DNA of 54,953 nt from Citromicrobium sp. Its GTDB lineage: Bacteria > Pseudomonadota > Alphaproteobacteria > Sphingomonadales > Sphingomonadaceae. Below, in pieces: positions 16,770-24,704 of the stretch; the stretch's first letter is position 1; every line of letters begins with the position of its first letter. A program made the position numbers and the translations under genes. The stretch lies in NCBI GenBank assembly GCA_002712945.1, contig PAVA01000026.1, positions 1 through 54,953 of the forward strand, written 5' to 3'. A model generated the notes under the pieces. It was not told where the DNA came from and did not search any database. It saw only the letters and a program-made list of their open reading frames with translations.

Positions 16770-17512
16770 AACTTCCCGGACAACTCGAGGCGGAAGTCGC
16801 CATCAAGGGCCTCTGGCTTGCCCTCGCGGGTCTGGTTGCGTTGCTTCTGGTCGGTGCGCTGGTCGTCCAGACCGTGCGGATCGATGGCTTGCGCCTGTGC
16901 GCCGACCTGCCGCTAATCGGCAATGTGTGCGCCGTCGACATCGAAGGTTGGAAGCCGCGTGCGCTGGCGGCCAAAGATCAGCGAGACGCCGAGCGCGCCG
17001 CGCATCGAGCGACCAAGGATAGTTACCGCGAGGCCCAGGCCGAGGCGGCCCGGCTCGAAACCGCTCGCCTGGCGCGGGTCCGCAAGCAGCAGGAGGACAT
17101 CACCAATGCGATCGAGAACAGTTATCGTGCTCGCCTTGTCGATCTCGGCGTTCGCGCTGAGCGGCTGCGCGAAGAACTACGAGCCCGAGGCGAGCCTATC
17201 GGTTCGCGCGCAAGTGAGCCAGGCACCCCGGTTCGCGACGCCCCCGGCCGAGCTGATGAGGCGGCCGGAGATCCTCGACTTCCTCCCGACCGAGGAGAGC
17301 CTGCCGAAGCAGGTCACTTCGGCCGCACCCCCGAAGAGCAGCTCGAGCGAGACATCGTCGCCACACGGCAGGCTCTTCAGCTCGAAGCGCTAATCGACTG
17401 GGTTGCCGGGCAGGCTGCGATCGACCCGAACGCCGAGCCGCCGCCTGCCGGCCACGCTCAATCGCCTTCGGGCTCGCCGCTCGCCGGAACTGGAGCGATG
17501 CCAGCGGGCTGA
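16766..17512 (+). CDS. Rz: Inner-membrane spanin (Rz-like)
   Basis: 248 residues from GTG 16766. N-terminal anchor (residues 12-36), then a long charged helical region (about 60-140) typical of Rz coiled coils. The C-terminal 100 residues are Pro/Gly/Glu-rich. A lipoprotein gene lies fully inside it in another frame, the classic nested Rz/Rz1 arrangement. The 3' end overlaps the convergent secreted-protein gene by 55 nt, and the C-terminal tail is longer than usual. Confidence 0.75.
   Translation: MKLPGQLEAEVAIKGLWLALAGLVALLLVGALVVQTVRIDGLRLCADLPLIGNVCAVDIEGWKPRALAAKDQRDAERAAHRATKDSYREAQAEAARLETARLARVRKQQEDITNAIENSYRARLVDLGVRAERLREELRARGEPIGSRASEPGTPVRDAPGRADEAAGDPRLPPDRGEPAEAGHFGRTPEEQLERDIVATRQALQLEALIDWVAGQAAIDPNAEPPPAGHAQSPSGSPLAGTGAMPAG
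17106..17393 (+). CDS. Rz1: Outer-membrane spanin lipoprotein (Rz1-like), nested in Rz
   Basis: 95 residues entirely inside Rz in another frame. N-terminal signal ending in a lipobox 'FALSGC' (Cys21), then a proline- and serine-containing periplasmic part. AGGAGG at 17091-17096 sits 9 nt before the ATG, inside Rz coding sequence, which strongly supports independent translation. With Rz it would fuse inner and outer membranes at the last step of lysis. Confidence 0.78.
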   Translation: MRSRTVIVLALSISAFALSGCAKNYEPEASLSVRAQVSQAPRFATPPAELMRRPEILDFLPTEESLPKQVTSAAPPKSSSSETSSPHGRLFSSKR

Positions 17513-18153
17513 GCGAGCTCCACTCGCTTCGGCGCCGAGATTGCGCTGGCCTCGATAGCCACCGGGATCGCTTCTTCGGTATAGGCTGAGACTTCACGGC
17601 CCGCGGGAATGCGACCGCTCTTTCCCGTGATGAACGCTGCGAAGGGGCCTGCCATAACGACACCCCCTACCGTCGCCAGCGTGTTGCCCTCGCCTTCCTG
17701 GCGGTAGGTGCCGTTGAGCGGAATGCGCCGGCCGGCGAGCTCGAGATACTCGATCTCTACGTCCATTTTGCCAGACTTGCCGAACATGCCCTTGTTGGTC
17801 ATCCAGGTGATGCGGCCCACGGCGCGGGTGCCGCGCGGAATCACGATGTACTCGCCCAGCATGACGTCTTCTTCCACCGTCAGGTCGAACTGGTCGCCCT
17901 CGCTCCAGGTCTTGCCCTTTGTGGTGACTTCCTGATTGAAGGACACTATGATTTCGGTGTTGGCCGGGAGCTCGGCGAGGCCGGGCTGCTCCTCGCGCCG
18001 GAAAGCCTGGATCGGTGCGGCGGTGACTGCAGAAGGCTGAGCGGCGGTAGCCGGCGCATCTTCCTGAACCGGCGTTTCCTCCACCGGCGCCTGCTGTGCG
18101 AGCGCAGGCGCACAGGTGAATAGAAGCGCGAGCGCGCTGGTCGTGCGAATCAT
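17458..18153 (-). CDS. Secreted hypothetical protein in the late region (moron)
   Basis: 231 residues. Signal peptide (residues 1-20, cleavage near ALA-QQ), a Pro/Glu/Ala-rich segment (to about 50), then a beta-rich domain with 'EIIVSFNQEVTTKGKTW', 'GEYIVIPRGTRAVGRITW' and 'GGVVMAGPFAAFITGKSG'. The 'IPRGTxxxG' pattern resembles TrbI/VirB10-type beta domains, but no conjugation genes are near. ATG 18153 has GGGGGA close upstream; TTG 18165 is an alternative. It runs against the late genes, between spanins and V, so it probably has its own promoter and is expressed in the lysogen. Confidence 0.75.
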   Translation of the reverse strand: MIRTTSALALLFTCAPALAQQAPVEETPVQEDAPATAAQPSAVTAAPIQAFRREEQPGLAELPANTEIIVSFNQEVTTKGKTWSEGDQFDLTVEEDVMLGEYIVIPRGTRAVGRITWMTNKGMFGKSGKMDVEIEYLELAGRRIPLNGTYRQEGEGNTLATVGGVVMAGPFAAFITGKSGRIPAGREVSAYTEEAIPVAIEASAISAPKRVELAQPAGIAPVPASGEPEGD

Positions 18154-18360
18154 GATGTCCCCCAATTATCCCCTCGAGACGAAGTCGCCTCAAAGCCGAG
18201 GCTTAGCAGCACGTTGGAATTAGCCAAGCCTGTTGTCAGGTGAGGTTCATAATTCCGCTATTGGTCGTGGTGAGGAGCGGTCCTCAACAGGCGGTGGGCC
18301 TGAGGCGTCCTCCGCGTAAGAGCGGAGTGGAGCGCGTCCGATCGCGCCCGTGCCCCGCCT

Positions 18361-18385
18361 TGTTGTAACGGGCGCGCCTACAACA
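18361..18385. promoter_or_regulatory. Palindromic late-operon box, copy 3 (before V)
   Basis: TGTTGTA-N11-TACAACA, identical to copy 1 over 35 bases (18358-18392). Distance from the arm to the V start codon is 45 nt. The surrounding 18166-18430 gap otherwise holds only the upstream region of the leftward secreted-protein gene. Confidence 0.75.
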
Positions 18386-18430
18386 GCCCCGCAATGCACC
18401 CGTCGCGCTTCGCAGGCAGGGTCGCTGGCC

Positions 18431-19060
18431 ATGAAGCGTCTCGCCCGCACCCGATCGTCCGAACAGCCCGACGAAGCCCCGGTCGACCCGGCGGCGATCG
18501 TGCGCTTCGGCACGATTGCGAGCGTCGATCTGTCGACCGGCGAGGTCGAAGTCGATTGCGGCGAGGTCCGCACGGCACCGATTCCCTTCTCCACCGGCCG
18601 CGCCGGCGCAACCCGCATCTGGTCCCCGCCCACCGTGGGCGAGCAGGTGCTGCTGCTTTGCCCCGGCGGCGATATCGAAGCCGCCGTCGCGATGGGCGCC
18701 ATTCCGCAGGATGCCTTCCCGATCCCCGGTGACGGGCCGGTCGAGATGATCGTCTTCGCCGATGGCGCCCGCATCTCCTACGATCCGGAAAACCACGTGC
18801 TCGAGGCAAGCCTGCCCGACGGCGCCACCGCGCTGGTCGAAGCATCGGGCGGCCTGACGATCCGTGGCGATGTGACGATAGAGGGGCGGGTCGCGGTCGA
18901 GGGCGCGCTCGACGTGGCCGAGGCCGCCAGCTTCGCCCAGACCCTCGCGGTGCAAGGCGCGCTTTCGGCGGGCTCGATCGTATCGGGCGGGATCGACCTT
19001 TCGACGCACATCCACGCCGGCGTCTCGCCCGGCACGGGCATTTCCGGGGCGCCCCAGTAA
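18431..19060 (+). CDS. V: Baseplate spike protein V
   Basis: 209 residues, P2 GpV, the membrane-piercing central spike. An OB-like N-terminal domain ('AIVRFGTIASVDLSTGEVEVD', 'WSPPTVGEQVLLLCPGGD') precedes repeated short beta strands (residues 130-190) forming the triangular helix. It ends with the metal-binding tip motif 'STHIHAGV' (H-x-H) and 'GTGISGAPQ'. First gene of the third late operon; start ATG 18431 agrees with box spacing. Confidence 0.94.
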   Translation: MKRLARTRSSEQPDEAPVDPAAIVRFGTIASVDLSTGEVEVDCGEVRTAPIPFSTGRAGATRIWSPPTVGEQVLLLCPGGDIEAAVAMGAIPQDAFPIPGDGPVEMIVFADGARISYDPENHVLEASLPDGATALVEASGGLTIRGDVTIEGRVAVEGALDVAEAASFAQTLAVQGALSAGSIVSGGIDLSTHIHAGVSPGTGISGAPQ

Positions 19061-19410
19061 TGCGCGGGATGGACCGGAACACCGGCAAGCCGATCGATGG
19101 CAATGCGTGGATATCACAGGCCGTGGGCGACGTGCTGACCACGCCGCTCGGCAGCCGCGTGATGCGCCGCGACTACGGCTCGCTCCTGCCGATGCTGCTC
19201 GACCAGCCTCTCAACCCGCGAACGATCATCCAGCTCTACGCCGCGACCGCGCAGGCCATCGCCCGCTGGCTCCCCACGCTCAAGCTCTCGCGCGTGGAGC
19301 TGGTCGTCGGCGCGTCGGGCAAGGCCGATCTGCTGATCGAAGGTCACCGCACCGATACGGCTCCCGCCAACGCGCTCGCGCGGCTCACCATTCCGCTCGG
19401 CCGCGCATAG
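19060..19410 (+). CDS. W: Baseplate wedge protein W (gp25-like)
   Basis: 116 residues, GpW/gp25 family lysozyme-like wedge subunit that nucleates the sheath. Family block 'ISQAVGDVLTTPLGSRVMRR' with 'DYGSLLPMLLDQPLN' is clear. The start overlaps the V stop (TAATG). J and I, normally next, are absent here and lie in the previous operon. Confidence 0.93.
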   Translation: MRGMDRNTGKPIDGNAWISQAVGDVLTTPLGSRVMRRDYGSLLPMLLDQPLNPRTIIQLYAATAQAIARWLPTLKLSRVELVVGASGKADLLIEGHRTDTAPANALARLTIPLGRA

Positions 19411-19438
19411 CGCCGCGCAAATCGAAAGGGACTGATCC

Positions 19439-20932
19439 ATGAACTTCCATCACGGCATCAAGGTAACCGAACCGATCAGCGGCGCGCGCACGCTCGCGGC
19501 GGTCGCAACCGCCGTCGTCGGGATCGTTGCCACCGCTGGCGATGCCCAGGCCGATGTGAAGGCGACGCTCGAGACCGGCGTGGTCCCGGACGACAATGCC
19601 CTCACCTTCACCGCCGCGAAGGCGGGCAAGCTCGGCAATACGATCACGCTTGCCCTGGTCGATCCCGCCGCGAACGACGCTGCCCTGCAGGTGAGTGTCG
19701 CCGGCGATGCGATCACCGTTTCGCTGGCGACCGGCGGCGATGGCTCGATCACTACCACCGCCGCGCAGCTCGTCACCGCGATCGAAGCCAGCGCCGCGGC
19801 CGATGCACTGGTCGCGGTGGCCGATACCGGCACCAGCGACGGTTCGGGCGTGGTCACGGCCCTTCCCGCCACCGCGCTGAGCGGCGGCGTCGACGAACCC
19901 TTCCCGCTCAACCGCCCCGCTCTGGTGACCGATATTCGCGACGCGATCGGCAAGGCCGGCGACGACGGCACGCTCAAGCCCACGCTCGAAGCGATCGCCG
20001 ACCAGGCGACGCCGATTCTCGTGGTCGTCCGGGTCGAGGAAGGCGCGGACGATGCGGCCACCGCCACCAACGTGATCGGCGGCGTGACCGACGGCCAGTT
20101 CACCGGGGTCGAGGCGCTGCTCGCGGCCGAGGCCGAAGTGGGCGTGCGGCCGCGCATCCTCGGCGCCCCCGGTCTCGACAGTCAGGCCGTCGTCGAAGCA
20201 ATGGTGGTCGCGGCCAGGAAGCTGCGCGGCTTCGTTTACGCGGCCGCCAAGGGCGAGGATACCGCCGCCGCCCTGCTCTATCGGAAGAACTTCGCCGCAC
20301 GCGAGCTGATGCTGATCTGGCCGGACTTCTCGACCGGCGGTGCCTTCCCCGGCGATGCCGTCGCCCGCGCGCTCGGCCTCCGCGCCGCGATCGACGAGAG
20401 CGTCGGTTGGCACAAGACGCTCTCCATGGTTCCGGTGGCCGGCGTGACCGGACTCACCAAGGACGTTCATTTCGACCTGCAGGATTCCAGCACCACCGCC
20501 GGCGTTCTCAACGCGGGCGAGGTCACCACCATGGTGCGTCTCAACGGATACCGCTTCTTCGGCAATCGCACCTGTGCTGACGAGCCGGCCTGGGCGTTCG
20601 AGAGCCGGGTGCGCACCGCACAGGCTCTTCAGGACACCATCGCCGGCGGGCTTGCCTGGGCGATCGACAAGCCGCTGACGCCCGGCCTGGTGCGCGACAT
20701 CATCGAGACGATCAATGCGGAGTTCCGCCGTCTCGTCGCCGAAGGCCGCCTGATCGGCGCGGAAGTCCTGCCGCTCGATATCGAGCTCAACTCCGAAAGC
20801 TATCTCGCCAGCGGCAAGCTCGCGATCGATTACGAGTTCACCGACGCCGCCCCGCTGGAGAACCTCAATCTGAGCCAGCGCGTGACCGACCGCTTCTACG
20901 CCGATTTCAGCCAGCAGATCGCCAACGGCTGA
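19439..20932 (+). CDS. FI: Contractile tail sheath protein FI with inserted domain
   Basis: 497 residues against about 396 in P2. The sheath polymer contracts to drive injection. Residues 1-38 and about 150-497 are sheath ('HHGIKVTEPISGARTL', 'LALIWPDF'-like 'LMLIWPDFSTG', 'GYRFFGNRTCADEP', 'INAEFRRLVAEGRLIGAEV'). An Ala/Thr/Gly-rich block of about 110 residues (about 40-150) with 'NALTFTAAKAGKLGNTITL' and 'GSGVVTALPATALSGG' interrupts the N-terminal region and looks like a surface-exposed beta domain. Confidence 0.94.
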   Translation: MNFHHGIKVTEPISGARTLAAVATAVVGIVATAGDAQADVKATLETGVVPDDNALTFTAAKAGKLGNTITLALVDPAANDAALQVSVAGDAITVSLATGGDGSITTTAAQLVTAIEASAAADALVAVADTGTSDGSGVVTALPATALSGGVDEPFPLNRPALVTDIRDAIGKAGDDGTLKPTLEAIADQATPILVVVRVEEGADDAATATNVIGGVTDGQFTGVEALLAAEAEVGVRPRILGAPGLDSQAVVEAMVVAARKLRGFVYAAAKGEDTAAALLYRKNFAARELMLIWPDFSTGGAFPGDAVARALGLRAAIDESVGWHKTLSMVPVAGVTGLTKDVHFDLQDSSTTAGVLNAGEVTTMVRLNGYRFFGNRTCADEPAWAFESRVRTAQALQDTIAGGLAWAIDKPLTPGLVRDIIETINAEFRRLVAEGRLIGAEVLPLDIELNSESYLASGKLAIDYEFTDAAPLENLNLSQRVTDRFYADFSQQIANG

Positions 20933-20992
20933 CCGCCCGCAACCTGACACCTGCAGGGCCGCGCGCCCGCAGCAACTACGAGGAACCCAGCC

Positions 20993-21499
20993 ATGCTGCC
21001 GAGCAAGCTCAAGAACTTCAACGTCTTCAGCGAGGCGGTGCCCTATCTCGGTATCGCCAAGGAGATCGAGCTGCCCAAGATCACGATGGCCGGGGAGGAA
21101 TATCGCGGCGCGGGCATGCTCGCCCCGGTCGATATGGATCTCGGTCTCGAGAAGCTCGAGCACACCGTCACCTATGGCGGGATCATCCCGGCCATCATGC
21201 GCCAGCTGGGCGAGCCGCGCTTCGATGGCCTGCAGCTGCGCTATGTCGGGGCATACCAGGCCGACGACACGGGCCTGCCCGCGATCGCCGAACTGGTTAC
21301 GCGCGGCCGCATTTCGGAGATGGACCCCGGCAACGCCCAGGCGGGCGAGGACACCGAATGGAAGGTCCAGTCGACGCTCTCCTACCTCAAGTGGTCGGTC
21401 AACGGCACCGAGGTGATCGCGATCGACGTGCTCAATGGCATGTACCGCGTGAGCGGGGTCGATCGCATGCTGGGCATCCGTGCCGCGCTCGGCGTCTGA
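20993..21499 (+). CDS. FII: Tail tube protein FII
   Basis: 168 residues, normal P2 GpFII length. Forms the inner tube inside the sheath. Family features: 'LPSKLKNFNVFSEAVPYLG' start, 'EYRGAGMLAPVDMDLGLEKLEH' region, 'YVGAYQADDTG' and terminal 'GIRAALGV'. Begins 60 nt after FI with GAGGAA before the ATG. Confidence 0.95.
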   Translation: MLPSKLKNFNVFSEAVPYLGIAKEIELPKITMAGEEYRGAGMLAPVDMDLGLEKLEHTVTYGGIIPAIMRQLGEPRFDGLQLRYVGAYQADDTGLPAIAELVTRGRISEMDPGNAQAGEDTEWKVQSTLSYLKWSVNGTEVIAIDVLNGMYRVSGVDRMLGIRAALGV

Positions 21500-21541
21500 T
21501 CCGCACCGCCGAACACTTCCACCAGACGAAAGGCAGGGGAC

Positions 21542-21904
21542 ATGAAGGACAACGACAGCGCAGCCGCTCCGGCCGCACAGGATAACCCGGCGCCCGCGCG
21601 CGGCGAAACCGCCACCGTAACGCTCAATCGGCCGATCATGCGCGGCGATACCGAGATCACGTCGCTTACGCTCCGCGAGCCCCTCGGCGGGGATCTTCGC
21701 AAGCTCAACTCCGCGCAGATCGTCAACGGCGACACCGACGAAATCTTCAAGCTGCTGCCCCGCATCAGCAACCCGCCGGTCATCGCCGCGGATCTCGAGG
21801 CCATGCCCGGCATGGACGTCATGGAGATCGTCGGCACCGTTATCGGTTTTTTTCTGACGCCCGCCCAGAAGCTCCTGCTCGAGGAGATGAAGGGGAACGC
21901 CTGA
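21542..21904 (+). CDS. E: Tail assembly protein E
   Basis: 120 residues. GpE-family tail assembly chaperone; 'VTLNRPIMRGDTEITSLTLREP' region, 'GDLRKLNSAQIVNGDTDEIF' and 'PPVIAADLEAMPGMDVMEI' are characteristic. Its 3' part contains T TTT TTT (21847-21853), a slippery heptamer in the correct phase for -1 frameshifting into the E' frame, as known in P2 and lambda tail chaperones. Terminates at TGA 21902-21904 when no shift occurs. Confidence 0.92.
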   Translation: MKDNDSAAAPAAQDNPAPARGETATVTLNRPIMRGDTEITSLTLREPLGGDLRKLNSAQIVNGDTDEIFKLLPRISNPPVIAADLEAMPGMDVMEIVGTVIGFFLTPAQKLLLEEMKGNA

Positions 21905-22047
21905 CCTTCGAGGATCTGCAGGCGGATATCGCCGCGATCTTCCACTGGCCGCTTTCGGAGCTCGACGCGATGACCATTCCCGAGCTGCTCGACTGGCACG
22001 CTCGGGCCGTCCGGGTCTGGAACCGCATGAACCGGGTGGAGAAATAG
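21847..22047 (+). CDS. E': E' extension, made by -1 frameshift from E (GpE+E')
   Basis: The -1 frame is open from the T7 run to TAG 22045-22047, with no stop, and encodes a GpE-type tail domain after 21901 ('LTFEDLQADIAAIFHWPLSE', 'DWHARAVRVWNRM'). No ATG, GTG or TTG precedes this conserved part in frame; only CTG 21901 does. The fused product would be about 168 residues. This matches the conserved chaperone pair that wraps the tape measure protein. Confidence 0.85.
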   Translation, partial: FFSDARPEAPARGDEGERLTFEDLQADIAAIFHWPLSELDAMTIPELLDWHARAVRVWNRMNRVEK

Positions 22048-22050
22048 CGC

Positions 22051-24330
22051 GTGGCGAACAACCGCCTCAACCTGCTGGTCAACTTTTCCGAACGCGGCCT
22101 GTCGAAGCTGTCGGGCGGGATGAAGACGCTCGTCTCGGTCGGCGAGAAGGGCGGCGACACCTTCCGCCGGATGACCAGCGAGGCGCGCGCGCTCGAGAAT
22201 GAACTGCGCGACGTGCGCCGCGAACTGCGCGGCGCATCGGGCAACGTGACCGAGCTGGTCGATCGCGAACGCGCGCTCGAACGGCAGGTCGAACAGGCCA
22301 ACGAAGCGCTCCGCCAGCGCAAGGCGCTCTACAGGATCGACAAGGGCGCCGATGCACTGCGCGATCGCGGGCGCAATCTGCGCGCCAGCGGCCGAGAGGA
22401 TATGGTCCGCGGTGCCGCACTGCTGGCGCCGGTCTTCCTCGCCGCGAAATCGGGTGCGGAGTTCTCCAGCACCATGGTCGACATCCAGCAGAAAGCCGAG
22501 CTGACCGACCGGCAGACCGCCGGCATCCGCAACAACATCCTCGCCGCCGCGCGCGCCGCCAAGCAAATGCCGGGCGACATGGCCGCCTTCGTCGATACGA
22601 CCGCCGGGCTCGGTATCCTGACATCGCAGGAAGCAGCGCGGCTCGCCAAGCAGAGCGGCCGCTTCATGACCGCCTTCAAGGTCGAGGGGACCGACGCCGC
22701 CGCCTCGCTCAGTGCGGCCGTCGGCAACCTCGAACTGCCGGTCAACCGCGCGACCAAGCTGTTCGACATGATGGCCCAGGGCGGCAACGAAGGCGCGTTC
22801 GAGGTCCGCGACATGGCCGCCGCCCTTCCCGGCCTCACCGCGCAGATGAAAGGCCTCGGCCAGGTCGGCGACGGCGCGGCCGCGGAGCTGATCGCCGCCC
22901 TGCAGATCGTGCGCCGCGGTACCGGCGATTCGGCGTCGGCCGCCACCAATGTCGAGAACCTGCTCGCCAAGCTGAGCGCGACCACCACTCTCAAGCAGTT
23001 CGAAAAACAGGGCATCAATGCCTTCGCCGCGATCAAGCAGGGCGCGAAGGACGGGGTCTCCCCGCTCGAAACGATGATCCGCCTCACCCGGCAGGCGACC
23101 GGCGGCGACATGCAGAAGCTCGGCTTCCTGTTCCCCGACATGCAGGCGCAGAATGCCATGCGTCAGCTGCTGCTCGATTACGAAGACTTCCACGCAATGC
23201 AGAAGTCGATCGGCGGCGCCAAGGGCGTGACCAACCGCGCCTTCGATCAGCGCGTTGCCAATGATGCGACCGTCCAGATGCGCGAGGTCCAGAGCGAGCT
23301 TGCCAACATGGTCCTCGCCGCCTCGCCCGTCCTGCTCCCGATGTTGAAGGAGTTGACCGGACAGATCACGGCCGTGACCACCGCGGTTTCGGACTGGGCG
23401 AAGAAGAACCCCGCCGCCGCGAGCGCGCTGCTCAAGCTGGTCGTCTTCGCCGGCATGGCGAGTGTCGCGATCGGCGGGCTCAAATTCGTCTTCGGTGGCC
23501 TCTTCTCGATCCTTGCCGGCGGCTATCGCTATTTCAAGGTTGTCGACGGTGTAAGCCGCGCCGGACGCCATCTCGCGATCTTCCGCGGCGTTGTCAGCAA
23601 GACGGCTTCGGTAGCGGTCAAGGCCTTCGGGCTGCTGCGGATGGGGGCGATGTTCCTTGCCCGCGGCCTCATGCAGGCCGGGCTCATGATGCTCGCCAAC
23701 CCGATCGTCCTCGCGATCGTCGCGGTAATCGCGGTGGTCGGCCTGCTCGCCTGGGCGATCTATGCGAACTGGGACAAGATCAAGGCCGCCTGGGCGAAAG
23801 GGATGGAATGGCTCTCCGCCAAACTCGCCACCCTCAAGGAATGGTTCGCCGGCCTGCCGGGCTGGATGAAGACCATCGGCAAGTCGATGATGGCCGGGCT
23901 GCTCGGCGCCATCAACCCGGTCGCGCTCGGCGCGAAGCTGATCGGGATGGCGAAAAACGGCATCTCGGCTTTCAAGAACTTCCTCGGCATCAAGTCCCCC
24001 TCGCGCCTGTTCATGGAATATGGCGGCCACATCGCGGGCGGGCTCGCGCTCGGCGTCGATCGCGATCGGGACAAGGCCTTCGCCTCCGCCCGCCGCCTCG
24101 CCACCGGCGTCGCCGGGGCAGCCGCCGTCAGCCTCTCGGCTCCGGCGGCGGCCGATAATGGCACATCCCGCCCAGCCTCTTCCTTTGCGCGCTCGACGAA
24201 CATCGAAATCAAGATCGTCACCCAGCCCGGCCAGTCCTCCGAGGAAATCGCCCGCGCCGTTCGCCTGGAGCTGGAGCGCATCCAGCGCGAGGATGACGCA
24301 CGCGACGCCAGCACCTTCGGGGATTATTGA
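22051..24330 (+). CDS. T: Tail tape measure protein (gpT)
   Basis: 759 residues, GTG start 3 nt after the E' stop. N-terminal coiled coil (residues 35-95), TMP core with 'TMVDIQQKAELTDRQTAGIR' region and repeated 'AKQMPGDMAAFVDTTAGLGI', hydrophobic stretches at about 460-490 and 540-575, and the C-terminal 'FLGIKSPSRLFMEYGGHIAGGL' motif common to tape measures. It sets tail length; the size predicts a tail of roughly 110 nm using the usual 1.5 angstrom per residue rule. Confidence 0.95.
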   Translation: MANNRLNLLVNFSERGLSKLSGGMKTLVSVGEKGGDTFRRMTSEARALENELRDVRRELRGASGNVTELVDRERALERQVEQANEALRQRKALYRIDKGADALRDRGRNLRASGREDMVRGAALLAPVFLAAKSGAEFSSTMVDIQQKAELTDRQTAGIRNNILAAARAAKQMPGDMAAFVDTTAGLGILTSQEAARLAKQSGRFMTAFKVEGTDAAASLSAAVGNLELPVNRATKLFDMMAQGGNEGAFEVRDMAAALPGLTAQMKGLGQVGDGAAAELIAALQIVRRGTGDSASAATNVENLLAKLSATTTLKQFEKQGINAFAAIKQGAKDGVSPLETMIRLTRQATGGDMQKLGFLFPDMQAQNAMRQLLLDYEDFHAMQKSIGGAKGVTNRAFDQRVANDATVQMREVQSELANMVLAASPVLLPMLKELTGQITAVTTAVSDWAKKNPAAASALLKLVVFAGMASVAIGGLKFVFGGLFSILAGGYRYFKVVDGVSRAGRHLAIFRGVVSKTASVAVKAFGLLRMGAMFLARGLMQAGLMMLANPIVLAIVAVIAVVGLLAWAIYANWDKIKAAWAKGMEWLSAKLATLKEWFAGLPGWMKTIGKSMMAGLLGAINPVALGAKLIGMAKNGISAFKNFLGIKSPSRLFMEYGGHIAGGLALGVDRDRDKAFASARRLATGVAGAAAVSLSAPAAADNGTSRPASSFARSTNIEIKIVTQPGQSSEEIARAVRLELERIQREDDARDASTFGDY

Positions 24331-24704
24331 TGCTGCTCGCGCTCGGCCAGTTCACCTTCGAGATCGGGACCGCCGCCTTCCTCGAACTCAGCCGCCGCCG
24401 CGAATGGCGGCACGAGGCGGGCGATCGCATCGGCGTGGCGCCCGCTTATCAGGCGCTCGGCCCCGGTGCCGAACCGATCAGCCTCACCGGCATCGTGGCC
24501 CCCGGCATTTCGGGCAAGCACTCCGCGCTCGATACGCTCGAGGAAATGGGGGATGCCAACGAGGCGCTTCCCCTGGTCGATGCCAGAGGCCGGATCTACG
24601 GCCAGTTCGTCATCACCGCGCTCGATCGCAAGACGACCGAATTCCTCGGCACCGGCGAGGCACGCCGCGCCGACTTCACCCTCGAACTCACCCGCGTCGG
24701 CTGA
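24330..24704 (+). CDS. U: Tail protein U
   Basis: 124 residues, P2 GpU tail terminator family. 'LALGQFTFEIGTAAFLELSR' start, 'REWRHEAGDRIG', 'QALGPGAEPISLTGIVAPG' and 'ALDRKTTEFLGTGEARRADF' are diagnostic. Overlaps T (TGATG) and D (TGATG). Confidence 0.94.
   Translation: MLLALGQFTFEIGTAAFLELSRRREWRHEAGDRIGVAPAYQALGPGAEPISLTGIVAPGISGKHSALDTLEEMGDANEALPLVDARGRIYGQFVITALDRKTTEFLGTGEARRADFTLELTRVG

Noticed and set aside
4950..18392. CRISPR-like interpretation of the three repeats
   Set aside because: Copies are 5-8 kb apart, each in an intergenic promoter region, with no spacer array and no cas genes.
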